A DNA stretch of 64,000 nucleotides from Polyangiaceae bacterium (GCA_016719945.1 JADJYE010000032.1:248001-312000); one strand, 5' to 3'; counted from the first letter of the stretch, positions 47,001 through 54,115 are shown. Numbers and translations: made by a program. The notes: generated by a model not told the origin, from the sequence alone.

Positions 47001-47546
47001 ATGCGCTTCAAGCACCTGCTCGCCCTCGCTGCTCTTTCCACTGCGATCGCCTGCGGCGACACGACCTCGGCCGGCGGCGCCCCCGAGGGCGGAGCGCCGA
47101 GCGCGGGGCGCGGAGGGGGCGGCGCCGCGAGCGGCGGAGCGCCCGCGGCGGGGGGGGCGGGTGAAGGAGGAGGCGGCGCCCCCGGCGAGACCTTTTGCGA
47201 GCCCGGGCTGCCCGAGGTCTCGTTCGCGATGGACGTCCAGCCCATCTTCACCACGAGCTGCGCGAAGTCGACCTGTCACGCCGGCACCCAGCCCGACGCG
47301 GGCCTCGACCTCCGGGAGGGCGTAGCGCACGGTGAGCTCGTCGACGAAATGACCTCCCAGTGCGGCGGGGATCGCGTGCGGATCGTCGCGGGCGACCCCG
47401 CCGAGAGCTACCTCTTCGACAAGGTCCGCGGAGAGGAGCTCTGCGGCACCTCGCGGCGCATGCCGCCAACCCCGAACCCCATGCTCGCGCAAGGCGACCT
47501 CGACATCCTCGAGGCGTGGATCTGCGGCGGCGCGCTCGATGACTGA
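47001..47546 (+). CDS. Lipoprotein with Cys-containing C-terminal domain
   Basis: A 181-residue lipoprotein: signal and lipobox LSTAIAC (Cys 18), then a Gly/Ala/Ser-rich linker of about 45 residues typical of myxobacteria, then a domain with FAMDVQPIFTTSCAKSTCHAG (a CxxxCH heme-like motif), GGDRVRIVAGDPAESYLF, and the end DLDILEAWICGGA. The layout resembles small c-type-like domains of the planctomycete cytochrome C type, where a CxxCH binds heme; here CAKSTCH has three residues between the Cys. Surface or periplasmic; function unknown. Confidence 0.82.
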   Translation: MRFKHLLALAALSTAIACGDTTSAGGAPEGGAPSAGRGGGGAASGGAPAAGGAGEGGGGAPGETFCEPGLPEVSFAMDVQPIFTTSCAKSTCHAGTQPDAGLDLREGVAHGELVDEMTSQCGGDRVRIVAGDPAESYLFDKVRGEELCGTSRRMPPTPNPMLAQGDLDILEAWICGGALDD

Positions 47547-47598
47547 GGGGGCTTCGTGCCCTGCCCGGCGCCTCGCTTCGTGCTAGCTTCCGGCCCGC

Positions 47599-47680
47599 GC
47601 ACGAGTGGCGGAATTGGCATACGCACTGGGTTTAGGTTCCAGCGCCGCAAGGCTTGCGAGTTCGAGTCTCGCCTCGTGCA
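47599..47680 (+). tRNA. tRNA-Leu (anticodon UAG), target of integration
   Basis: The acceptor stem GCACGAG (47,599-47,605) pairs with CTCGTGC (47,673-47,679). The anticodon stem CTGGG/TCCAG holds the loop TTTAGGT with anticodon TAG (47,633-47,635), reading CUA. A long variable arm with GCC-GCAA-GGC and the T stem-loop GCGAG-TTCGAGT-CTCGC are present. Discriminator A is followed by CCC, not CCA; the displaced 3' copy at 59,504-59,507 does have A-CCA. The 3' half is supplied by the integrated element. Confidence 0.95.
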
Positions 47681-47682
47681 CC
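47631..47682 (+). repeat. attL core (52-bp direct repeat, copy 1)
   Basis: Identical to 59,455-59,506. It spans the anticodon loop through the first two bases after the discriminator of tRNA-Leu. The base before (G versus T) and after (C versus A) differ between copies, which fixes the repeat limits. Confidence 0.95.
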
Positions 47683-47918
47683 CTGCTGTAACTGCTGACG
47701 TTCCCGACGCAGCGAAGACGACGGCCCGAGAAGCGGATCCCGATCGATCGCAGGAAGAGGGATCCGCGGCCGATCCCTTCCTCGCCCTCGTGACTCTCGC
47801 CGTCCAGGCGGGGGACCTGGACCTCGCACGTCGAGCGCTGGCCGAGGCCGAAGCCCGCAGACGTGACGCGAAGCCGTCGAACGTCGTCGAGCTCGTCACC
47901 AAGAAGCGCGCGCGCTGA
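47683..47918 (+). CDS. Left-end open frame: probable element-encoded C-terminal tail of the integrase
   Basis: An open frame continuing without a stop from the tRNA 3' half to 47,918. It encodes about 78 residues of coding-like composition (FLALVTLAVQAGDLDLARRA, then LAEAEARRRDAKP and ending LVTKKRAR). It has no convincing start codon or ribosome site of its own; the nearest GTG (47,676) lies inside the tRNA. The att core is read in the same frame here and in the integrase, so in the circular form it becomes the last part of a 555-residue integrase (1,432 + 236 bases = 556 codons). Alternatively it is a small gene with an internal GTG start. Confidence 0.6.
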
Positions 47919-47932
47919 CGGCCGTGCTCCGG

Positions 47933-47955
47933 CTTCGGGTCCTGACCTTCGGGTC
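47933..47955 (+). repeat. Pair of 9-bp direct repeats near left end
   Basis: CTTCGGGTC occurs at 47,933-47,941 and 47,947-47,955, one and a third helical turns apart, about 250 bases inside the left att core and just after the integrase-tail frame. Arm-type integrase or excisionase sites often look like this; the assignment is a guess. Confidence 0.35.
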
Positions 47956-48014
47956 GGTGCTCGACGTCGGCGCATCGCCGAAGCGTCGCAAGGTGCGGCG
48001 CGTGAAAGGACGTC

Positions 48015-48383
48015 ATGGATCTCGTTCAGCTCGCAACGGCTCTCGCCTGGCTTCACGTCGAAGACAACTACCCGGGTCTCATCACCGATGACGTCGTGCA
48101 GTTCGCGCGGCTGCTCGGCTCCGACCTGGATATCCCCGATCGCGTCTTCGCCCTCACGGCAGGGTCGGGCGACGGCATTGAGTCAACATGGCCCGACCAC
48201 TGCGCGAGCCTCGGAGGGGAGATCTTGGCGGTTGGGAAGTTCGAGTGGGACATGGGCGATGACAACCAGGGCGCGCAGTTCTGTTGGCTCGTGCGCAGCG
48301 CGGATGGCCGAGCCGGGTTCGGCTTCTACGACTTCTGCCGATCGCGCCTGAGAGCCGCGCGACGAGCCGCCAAGAAGAAGTAG
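48015..48383 (+). CDS. Small acidic hypothetical protein of the element
   Basis: A 122-residue protein with an aromatic-rich, mixed fold (ALAWLHVEDNYPGLITDD, WPDHCASLGGEILAVGKFEW, FGFYDFCRSRLRAARRAAKKK) and a basic end. The start ATG 48015 is preceded by GAAAGGACGTC, a good ribosome site. No family recognised. It is followed by the zinc-ribbon gene after 12 bases, suggesting an early left-end operon. Small accessory proteins at this position in satellites are often anti-phage or interference factors, but nothing here shows that. Confidence 0.72.
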   Translation: MDLVQLATALAWLHVEDNYPGLITDDVVQFARLLGSDLDIPDRVFALTAGSGDGIESTWPDHCASLGGEILAVGKFEWDMGDDNQGAQFCWLVRSADGRAGFGFYDFCRSRLRAARRAAKKK

Positions 48384-48395
48384 CGGAGCAAGACC

Positions 48396-48581
48396 ATGGC
48401 GACCTACGTCTACTGCCCCGACTGCTCCGCCCCGAAGACGCGGCTTCGTCGCGTCGGCGTAAGCAAGCGGAACCTCGAGACCTACTACGTCTGCCCCTCG
48501 TGTGGCGCCAACTGGACGCTCAACGACGCGACCTCCCTCCTCTCCTACGGAGCGAAGCCGAAGCGGGCGAAGAAGTCCTGA
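48396..48581 (+). CDS. Small zinc-ribbon protein
   Basis: A 61-residue protein with two CxxC knuckles: CPDC (7-10) and CPSC (33-36), separated by a basic strand-turn (RLRRVGVSKRNLETYYV) and followed by GANWTLN, a transposon/phage-type zinc ribbon. The C-terminus is Lys-rich (GAKPKRAKKS). It may bind nucleic acid. It lies between two unknown small genes, all on the same strand. Confidence 0.82.
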   Translation: MATYVYCPDCSAPKTRLRRVGVSKRNLETYYVCPSCGANWTLNDATSLLSYGAKPKRAKKS

Positions 48582-48660
48582 GTTCGAGCCCCGACCGTCG
48601 GGCCTCACCCTCGCGGTGGGGCTCCTCGGCCGGCGCTCGAGCCGGAGAAGGAAGACCACC

Positions 48661-48953
48661 ATGGACACCAACACGACGACGATCAACGGCAAGCCCGTCC
48701 CTCCATCGCCCAGGAGCTCATCGAACACCTCGCGCTGGATCGCGACGCCCTGGCGGAGCGGATCAGGCAGATCCGCTGCCACATGGCCAAGGGCGAGACC
48801 GCGGACGCACGGCGCAGCATCGCGCGCGTGATCGCTCAGGTCATGTCCGACTGCCCCATCGAACCAACCTCCGTCGTCGAAGACCTCGCCGAGGTCCTCA
48901 CCTTCCTTGACTCCGCGGAGTACGCCGAGGAACTCGCCCACGAGGAGCTGTGA
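48661..48953 (+). CDS. Small helical protein, frame broken once
   Basis: ATG 48661 has a strong ribosome site (GAGAAGGAAGACCACC). The first 13 codons read MDTNTTTINGKPV. The good coding signal then continues in the next frame (SIAQELIEHLALDRDALAER, then MAKGETADARRSIARVIAQV and ending LAHEEL) to the TGA at 48,951-48,953. One missing C in the run at 48,699-48,703 would join them. Expected product about 97 residues, mostly helical and acidic. Function unknown. It overlaps the next GTG start. Confidence 0.68.
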
Positions 48954-49114
48954 AGTGCTGGGGAGGGGTGTGGTTCTGGGAAGAGGCGCGCTTCGTCCGC
49001 TGCGTCGTCGGCACGGGCTACACCTCGACTCAGGCCGCGGCGGTGTACCGCTGGCTTCGCGGCGCGCCGTGGACGTTCAAGAGGCGGTTGCCTCGTGAGG
49101 TGCGCCGTGGCTGA
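48950..49114 (+). CDS. Very small Trp/Arg-rich protein (54 aa)
   Basis: Begins with GTG 48950, overlapping the stop codon of the preceding gene (GTGA), and ends with TGA at 49,112-49,114. The sequence begins VKCWGGVWFWEEARFVRCVV and includes YTSTQAAAVYRWLRGAPWTF with a basic end. Five or six Trp residues and a helix-turn-like middle part suggest a DNA- or protein-binding miniprotein. No family recognised. It overlaps the start of the next gene candidate (49095) by about 20 bases. Confidence 0.55.
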   Translation: MKCWGGVWFWEEARFVRCVVGTGYTSTQAAAVYRWLRGAPWTFKRRLPREVRRG

Positions 49115-49949
49115 CGCGAGCGGGTACGATCGGGGGGTGATCTTCTTTGCTGTCGCCGGAGCACCGCGAGCGCGGTTGAAGCGTTGTGTTCCGCTCCCAC
49201 GACGCAGATTCAATACCTTTTTTGCGCTGCTTGCGCGCGAACACCGCAAGCGCCAGTCGCCACAACCGAGCGGCGCGCCAAACCCGCACGGCAAATGGGA
49301 CGAGAAGAAGGTACGCCGTGGTACCGCTGGGCCTTGGTCCGCGCGTGAGGTCTCGCTGAACCTCGAAGCTGGCATGAGCGGGCCCGATGCCGTTCGCGGG
49401 ATGTACGCCACCCGCTACAACGACTTCGCGCCGCGCCCGGCGTTGGCTCCGCGGCGCATGCCAACACCTCGTGAGGCCTACGTTGCGGCAGAGCTGGCGC
49501 GGGTGTTGGGCCAGGTCGAAAGCACACTGTATCGGCTTCAACTGGGGTGCCCGTGGTCGGGCGATCTGGAAGTCGCGGAAGCCGTGATCGAAGCCGGCTA
49601 TTGGGATCCGAACGTCAAGATTGCCGGGTCCGTCGACCGGCGAGAGGTGTTGCTACGTCGAATCGACTGGGCCCGCGCCGCCGTGCTTGCAGATCCCGAG
49701 TGCTTCGCTGGCGCCGTCGAAATCGCCCAACATGAGCTCGCCGAGCTGAGCGCCGAGATTGGTTGGCGCCTTCAATCCACCGAAGGGCGCCGCATGCTCG
49801 AAGCCGCCATTGCGCCGAACAAGGTGGGGCGCGGCAACAGGGCTGGATCAAGCGAGGCATCTCGAACAAACGAGCTCTGCCGCTTCCTCGATCTCCCATC
49901 CGTTGCCCAGCCTGAGCGGAACCTACGAAGGCGTCGTCGCGACGCCTAA
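49095..49949 (+). CDS. Hypothetical element protein with lower GC than its neighbours
   Basis: Up to 284 residues from GTG 49095; the real start may be further in (the first 80 residues look weak). The clearer part is helical (EAYVAAELARVLGQVESTLY, VEIAQHELAELSAEIGWRL) and has Trp-containing GCPWSGDLEV and EAGYWDPNVK motifs. Third-position GC is visibly lower around 49,120-49,230 and 49,840-49,960, unlike neighbours, which suggests separate acquisition. It is followed by a short gap and an HTH gene. Function unknown. Confidence 0.6.
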   Translation: MRCAVADASGYDRGVIFFAVAGAPRARLKRCVPLPRRRFNTFFALLAREHRKRQSPQPSGAPNPHGKWDEKKVRRGTAGPWSAREVSLNLEAGMSGPDAVRGMYATRYNDFAPRPALAPRRMPTPREAYVAAELARVLGQVESTLYRLQLGCPWSGDLEVAEAVIEAGYWDPNVKIAGSVDRREVLLRRIDWARAAVLADPECFAGAVEIAQHELAELSAEIGWRLQSTEGRRMLEAAIAPNKVGRGNRAGSSEASRTNELCRFLDLPSVAQPERNLRRRRRDA

Positions 49950-50006
49950 ACATACCTCCGCACGGTGAGGCTTCTTTTGGCATGCCCCCGGCCACAAGCT
50001 CGGGGC

Positions 50007-50180
50007 ATGACGCAGCGAGCCCCGATCACCGATGACCTCGTGCGGCGCCTGGCCGCCGAGAGCGACACCGACCAGCGATCGATCACCCGCGCCCTCGCCG
50101 GCCTCCCGGTGCGGGGCCGCGCTGGCGCGCGCATCCGCCGCGCGCTGGTAGCGCATGGCCTGGCGGACCCCACCCCCTGA
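50007..50180 (+). CDS. Small helix-turn-helix-like protein
   Basis: A 57-residue protein (start MTQRAPITDD). The segment DDLVRRLAAESDTDQRSITR plus ALAGLPVRGRAGARIRRAL looks like a LacI/Cro-type HTH followed by a short C-terminal helix. It may be the element's control protein. The ATG at 50007 follows a CGGGGC spacer; translation further upstream (from 49965) is less plausible. It overlaps the frame of the next gene only slightly. Confidence 0.6.
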   Translation: MTQRAPITDDLVRRLAAESDTDQRSITRALAGLPVRGRAGARIRRALVAHGLADPTP

Positions 50181-50196
50181 CCTGAACGAGACCGAC

Positions 50197-50526
50197 ATGC
50201 GACGAGCCGCCCAGCCCACCGACGACACGGTCACCCTCACGATCCCACGCGCCGCGCTGACGATCGTCGAGACGCCGGTCACCGCGAGCCAGCGGACGTG
50301 CGAGCGCGCGCTGGGCATCCCCTCGGCGACGTACCTCGCGAGCCTCCGCGCCTTCGTGGCCGCGGGGGGTGAGGTGGTCTCGATGGGCCGGCTCCGGCTC
50401 GTCGTCGTCGCTGACTACGTGAGCTGGCTCCGGCGACGTGACCAGCGGCCGGCGGCTCCGGCCGTCGAGCGTGACGAGGTAGACGACCTCGCGGCCGAGC
50501 TCGGGCTGCAGGTGCGCGCAGGATGA
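50197..50526 (+). CDS. Putative DNA-binding (excisionase-like) protein
   Basis: A 109-residue protein starting at ATG 50197 (MRRAAQPTDD). The central part TASQRTCERALGIPSATYLA has HTH-like spacing, followed by a strand pair (GEVVSMGRLRLVVVADYVSW) as in MerR/excisionase wings. It overlaps the nuclease gene start by 4 bases (ATGA). Role: probable element regulator or excision factor; inferred from position and fold only. Confidence 0.6.
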   Translation: MRRAAQPTDDTVTLTIPRAALTIVETPVTASQRTCERALGIPSATYLASLRAFVAAGGEVVSMGRLRLVVVADYVSWLRRRDQRPAAPAVERDEVDDLAAELGLQVRAG

Positions 50527-50921
50527 CGGACCACGCCCTAGCCGCCGCTCGGCACGAGAGGGACGTGGCCCGTCAGCTCGGCACCGTCAGGACAGCTCGA
50601 CGTGGCTCCTATGAGGCCCGGCCCGACGTCGCGGTCATCACGACCCCGACCGGCGATCGAGTCGTGGCGGAGGCGAAGCTCCGTCGGCGGCTCCCGCGGT
50701 TGATCGTCGACGGGCTGGCGCAGGCCTCGCGGTATGCGCCGACGGCGATCCCGATGCTCGTGCTCAGGGAGCGCGGGGGCTCACGTGACCTCGCTGTTGT
50801 CGACCTGCGCACCCTCGTGCGGTGGGCTGGGATCGTCGCCGCCGAGCTACCTACGCGCGCCCGACCTACGCGGCGGCGGTCCAGTGACCGACAGCTCGAG
50901 CTGCTGCCCGAGGTGCCATGA
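50523..50921 (+). CDS. PD-(D/E)xK-type nuclease (Holliday-junction-resolvase-like)
   Basis: A 132-residue protein with the layout of Hjc/VRR-NUC-like nucleases: N-terminal helix with Glu (ARHERDVARQLGTV), then SYEARPDVAVI (the Asp) and VVAEAKLRR (the ExK), then helix and strand. It has no membrane or zinc segment. It lies directly before the helicase gene (4-base overlap), so it may act in element replication or in resolving branched DNA before packaging. The catalytic triad is a visual match and has not been tested. Confidence 0.75.
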   Translation: MTDHALAAARHERDVARQLGTVRTARRGSYEARPDVAVITTPTGDRVVAEAKLRRRLPRLIVDGLAQASRYAPTAIPMLVLRERGGSRDLAVVDLRTLVRWAGIVAAELPTRARPTRRRSSDRQLELLPEVP

Positions 50922-52690
50922 CCACCGCGCCGATCTCGTCGCCTCGCCCGCTGGCGCGGGTCCAGGCCGATCCTATGGCCCGCGCCGCCGGCAAAGTGCC
51001 ACCGCATGACCTCGACGCCGAGGCCGCAGTGCTGTCCACGCTGCTGCTCGACGTGCGCCGACTGCCGCAGGTTCAGCTCCGCGCCGCGGACTTCTACAGC
51101 GAGGCGAACGGGCGGATCTACTCCGCCATCGTCGAGCTCGCGGCGGACGAGCGAGCGGTCGACACGGTCACGGTGGCCGGGCTGCTGCGCGATCGGCAGC
51201 GACTCGCGAGCATCGGGGGGCCGGCGTACCTGGCGCAGATCGTCGACGCCACGCCCAGCGTGGCCAACGTCTCCGCGCATGCCGAGCGTGTGGCCCAGCT
51301 CGCGCAGCGGCGGCGGCTCATCGATCGCGCGCACCGCATCGCGGCCGAGGGCTACGACGCTCCCGAGGGCTGGGACGCCGAGGCGGTGCGCCAGCTGGCG
51401 GAGGTCGTGGCGGCACCCGTCGCGCCCCCGGCGGACCCGATCCGCTCCGCGTGGCGCCCCGTGGGGCTAGCTGCGCTCGAGACGCGACCCGAGCCGCGCC
51501 GCTGGCTGCTCCGGCATCCCACGCGCGACTGGCAGCCGTGCGATCCAGCCTATGGGGACGGCATGCTGCCCCTCGGCAAGGCCGGTGTCCTATCGGCCGA
51601 GGGCGGCGCCGGCAAGACGCAGCTCCTCGTACAGCTCGCGGTGTCGATCATCACCGGTCGCCGCTGGCTGGATCACTTCGTTGTCGGGGCTGAGGCGCGA
51701 GGCAAGCGCGTGCTCCTCGCGCTGGCAGAGGAGGACGCCGAGGAGATCGATCGGCGCTGCTACGACGTCGCTGCGGCGCTACAGCTCACGGCAGACGAGC
51801 GGGCCCTGGTCGCGTCGCGGCTCGTCGCCCTGCCGCTCGCGGGTACGCCCGTGGCGCTGCTCCGGCGCGCCGAGGGCGGGAGCCTGGCCGAGACGCCGGA
51901 GCTGGCCTCGCTGCGGCGCCTGCTGACGGAGGACGCGGGCGAGGGGTGGGCCCTGGTCGTGCTCGATCCGCTATCCCGCTGGGCCGGGCCCGACGCCGAG
52001 GCAGAGAACGAGGCCGCGACGCGGACCGTCCAGGCCCTGGAGTCGCTCGTCCGCGTGCCAGGTGGGCCGACCGTGCTGTGCGCCGCGCACAGTTCGAAGC
52101 TCGCGCGCCGGACTGGCACCGTCGACACGCGCGGCGTGACCGCGATCACCGACGGCCTGAGGTGGGAGGGCCAGCTACGCGTGGTCGACGCCGAGGTCCA
52201 CTTTCGCCAAGCGAAATCGAACTACTCGCGACCGATGCCCGAGAGCCGAGAGATCGAGCTCGTGCGTGGTGCCGACGGTGTCCTCAGGGTGCCGAGCGCA
52301 GACGAGCGAGACCGGCGAGCCGCCGAGGACCATGGGGCAGCGGAGCGGGCCATCGGCGCCGACGTCGCGCGGGTCGTGGACGCCCTGGCGAGGGAGAGGC
52401 AGGCGTCGTCCGTCGACGCTATCGCCGGCCTCGCCGGGATGAAGCTGACGGCGGGACGTCGAGCCGTCCGACTGGCCATGGACAGGGGTCTGATCACCCG
52501 CGTCGGGACCGCCCGCGAGCCCCTCTATCGTGTGTGTGAGGAGACCCCCATACCCCCCGGGACGTCGGGACGTCCTGCGGACGTGACCCGCGAGACGTCC
52601 GGGACGCCCGGGGGTGGACGTCCGGGACGGTCTGGGACGTCGAGGGACGTCGGGACGTCGAGCCACTGGATCGAGCAGGTGGACCCGTGA
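50918..52690 (+). CDS. Replicative helicase chimera: DnaB N-terminal domain plus RepA/AAA_25-like ATPase
   Basis: A 590-residue protein. Residues about 28-160 match a DnaB N-terminal domain (HDLDAEAAVLSTLLLDV, AADFYSEANGRIYSAIVEL, GGPAYLAQIVDATPSVANVS). The ATPase core is of RSF1010-RepA/AAA_25 type rather than DnaB: Walker A AEGGAGKTQLL (about 228) and Walker B LVVLDPLSRWAGPD (about 346). The C-terminal about 100 residues have a winged-helix-like segment and a Gly/Arg/Thr-rich tail. It probably drives replication of the excised element. No primase motif seen. Confidence 0.85.
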   Translation: MTTAPISSPRPLARVQADPMARAAGKVPPHDLDAEAAVLSTLLLDVRRLPQVQLRAADFYSEANGRIYSAIVELAADERAVDTVTVAGLLRDRQRLASIGGPAYLAQIVDATPSVANVSAHAERVAQLAQRRRLIDRAHRIAAEGYDAPEGWDAEAVRQLAEVVAAPVAPPADPIRSAWRPVGLAALETRPEPRRWLLRHPTRDWQPCDPAYGDGMLPLGKAGVLSAEGGAGKTQLLVQLAVSIITGRRWLDHFVVGAEARGKRVLLALAEEDAEEIDRRCYDVAAALQLTADERALVASRLVALPLAGTPVALLRRAEGGSLAETPELASLRRLLTEDAGEGWALVVLDPLSRWAGPDAEAENEAATRTVQALESLVRVPGGPTVLCAAHSSKLARRTGTVDTRGVTAITDGLRWEGQLRVVDAEVHFRQAKSNYSRPMPESREIELVRGADGVLRVPSADERDRRAAEDHGAAERAIGADVARVVDALARERQASSVDAIAGLAGMKLTAGRRAVRLAMDRGLITRVGTAREPLYRVCEETPIPPGTSGRPADVTRETSGTPGGGRPGRSGTSRDVGTSSHWIEQVDP

Positions 52691-53376
52691 GCTACCTCCG
52701 CCCGCTCCCGAGCACTTCGAGGTCCCGGAATGTGAGGCAAAGCTCACATTTTGCACCCATCGCCCCCTCGATGACCTCTCGATGCTCGGCAGAGCTCGAC
52801 CTCGCCACGGTGGCACCGGCGAAGGTGCCGGAGCCGCCCGCGAAGGGGAAGCCGGGGCCCGGGAGGGGGCACAAGAAAACTGAAGCCGCACCAAGTGCGG
52901 AATCAGTTTCTAGGGGCGGTGGGCAGCGTTCAGAAGAACAGCTCCGCGCCATCGCGGAGCGCGCGCCGGAGCCGGCTAGGGAGCTCTACAAGCAGGGCCT
53001 GCTCGCCCCTGGGATCCCGACGCTGGATCCCGCTCGACGGCCCGACCCCACCATTTCGGCCGCAATCGTGGCCACTGCGGCGGATGTCCAATCCGCTGCG
53101 CAACCTCCGCCCGCACGGCCACCTTCTCCGGCCGAAGGTCCAAGAGCCCCTGGACCTGCTCACCTCCCCGTTGCCTCGCATGGCGGTGGTGTGGGTGCGG
53201 CGAGGGCGACGCCCCGAGGGGGCCCCGGTGCTGACAGACGCCGACGGGCCCCCTCGGGACCCGCGTCCCTCCAACAGACTCGCCCGCTGCGCTCCCTTCG
53301 GGGCCCGGGCGCTACCTACCCCGCCGCGGACCGCGCCGACGCGCCACGGGGCAACCTCGGCGCCGCAATGAGGTGA
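52687..53376 (+). CDS. Uncertain Pro-rich protein or untranslated control region
   Basis: An open frame of 229 codons from GTG 52687, overlapping the helicase stop (GTGA). The middle part (SEEQLRAIAERAPEPARELY, preceded by KGKPGPGRGHKK) looks protein-like; the ends are low-complexity Pro/Arg/Ala. The first 35 codons look better in another frame (HFEVPECEAKLTFC), so indels may be present. Two strong inverted repeats lie inside it. It may be a real regulator-like protein, a non-coding control region, or both. Confidence 0.4.
   Translation: MSYLRPLPSTSRSRNVRQSSHFAPIAPSMTSRCSAELDLATVAPAKVPEPPAKGKPGPGRGHKKTEAAPSAESVSRGGGQRSEEQLRAIAERAPEPARELYKQGLLAPGIPTLDPARRPDPTISAAIVATAADVQSAAQPPPARPPSPAEGPRAPGPAHLPVASHGGGVGAARATPRGGPGADRRRRAPSGPASLQQTRPLRSLRGPGATYPAADRADAPRGNLGAAMR
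52729..52750. promoter_or_regulatory. Perfect 8-bp inverted repeat (AATGTGAG / CTCACATT)
   Basis: AATGTGAG, a 6-base spacer GCAAAG, then CTCACATT: a perfect 22-bp palindrome with AT-rich ends just after the helicase gene. It resembles an operator; the TGTGA/TCACA halves are 8 bases apart, not the 6 of a CRP site. Candidate repressor, HTH-protein or initiator site. Confidence 0.55.
52877..52909. promoter_or_regulatory. Strong hairpin, 13 pairs with 3-base loop
   Basis: CCGCAC-CAA-GTGCGG is a perfect 6-bp stem extended outward by seven more pairs (AAACTGA/TCAGTTT) with two internal mismatches (13 pairs in all). It is flanked by A-rich and T-rich sequence, so it could act as a bidirectional terminator, a replication origin element or a protein site. 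It sits in a lower-GC patch. Confidence 0.6.
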
Positions 53377-53382
53377 CCCGTC

Positions 53383-53877
53383 ATGTCTGTAGCTCGATTT
53401 CTCTCTGATCGTGGGATCCGGTTGACCGATGCCGTCGTGGACGACCGTGAGGTTGCGGATGTCGTGACGGCGGTCCGGCTGCCGGGGCTCGATCCGGCCA
53501 CGGCCACCGTGGGCGACTTCGTCCGCGTCGCCGACGCGTTCGATCGCGAGGTGTCTGCGCTCATGGGCTCGGACGCCGAATGGACGTCCATGTGGAGGCT
53601 CTGCGCGAAGGCGATGGGCTTCCCCGAAAGCATCCGTGGGGCCGACTTCGTCGCCTACCTGCGCGACGTGACGGAGCGCGCCGGGGTCAAGTCATTCAAG
53701 GAGGCGGTCGACAAGGGGCGCATGCTCAAAACCAAGATCGCCCTCGTCGAAGCCAAGGCCAAGGCCATCGAGACGAAGCTCAACATGTCCGCCGTCGCGA
53801 CCGCGATCCGCGACGTCCCGATGACCCCCTCACCAGCGCATGTCGGTCCTGAACTAGTGCCGCGACCATGGGCCTGA
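53383..53877 (+). CDS. Hypothetical element protein, helical C-terminus
   Basis: A 164-residue protein starting at ATG 53383 (MSVARFLSDRGIRLTD). Highlights: a helical mid-region (VGDFVRVADAFDREVSALMG), a short conserved-looking TSMWRLCAKAMGFPESIRGA, and a basic coiled-coil end (KTKIALVEAKAKAIETKLNM). The last residues (PELVPRPWA) may be out of frame: one fewer C near 53,866 would extend the protein through HGPEAALSIAEAVG into the next frame (to 54,112). It could belong to DNA-packaging functions; no family recognised. Confidence 0.65.
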   Translation: MSVARFLSDRGIRLTDAVVDDREVADVVTAVRLPGLDPATATVGDFVRVADAFDREVSALMGSDAEWTSMWRLCAKAMGFPESIRGADFVAYLRDVTERAGVKSFKEAVDKGRMLKTKIALVEAKAKAIETKLNMSAVATAIRDVPMTPSPAHVGPELVPRPWA

Positions 53878-53902
53878 GGCCGCGCTCAGCATCGCCGAGG
53901 CG

Positions 53903-54112
53903 GTGGGGGCCAACGTCCGCGAGGCGATGCCGGTCTGGTACCGCCAGTCCATCGAGGGCCCCAAGCACGAGCCGCCGGTCACCTTCGACCATCCCGCCAA
54001 GATGGCCGCGGAGCGCGGCGCAGCGTCGCCCGCGATGACCAACGCCGAGAAGCACGCGTTCATCGCGCAGCACGGCCCGAAGGCCTACCGCGACCTCAAG
54101 AGGAGCAACTGA
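53903..54112 (+). CDS. Small hypothetical protein (or C-terminal extension of the previous gene)
   Basis: GTG 53903 gives 69 residues (VREAMPVWYRQSIEGPKHEP, FDHPAKMAAERGAASPAMTN, HAFIAQHGPKAYRDLKRSN). The in-frame sequence reads back to 53,870 with good composition (GPEAALSIAEAVG) before hitting TAG, so it may be the end of the previous 164-residue gene separated by one inserted base. A weak start and no clear ribosome site favour this. Followed by the next small gene after 3 bases. Confidence 0.5.
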   Translation: MGANVREAMPVWYRQSIEGPKHEPPVTFDHPAKMAAERGAASPAMTNAEKHAFIAQHGPKAYRDLKRSN

Positions 54113-54115
54113 CCC

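Noticed and set aside
48183..48941. Long minus-strand open frame (252 codons) across the left part of the element
   Set aside because: It runs antisense to several small genes with good ribosome sites and zinc-ribbon motifs; its own sequence is low complexity and matches no family.
52729..52750. CRP-type binding site
   Set aside because: TGTGA and TCACA are 8 bases apart rather than 6, and CRP-like regulation is not expected here; kept only as a generic palindrome.
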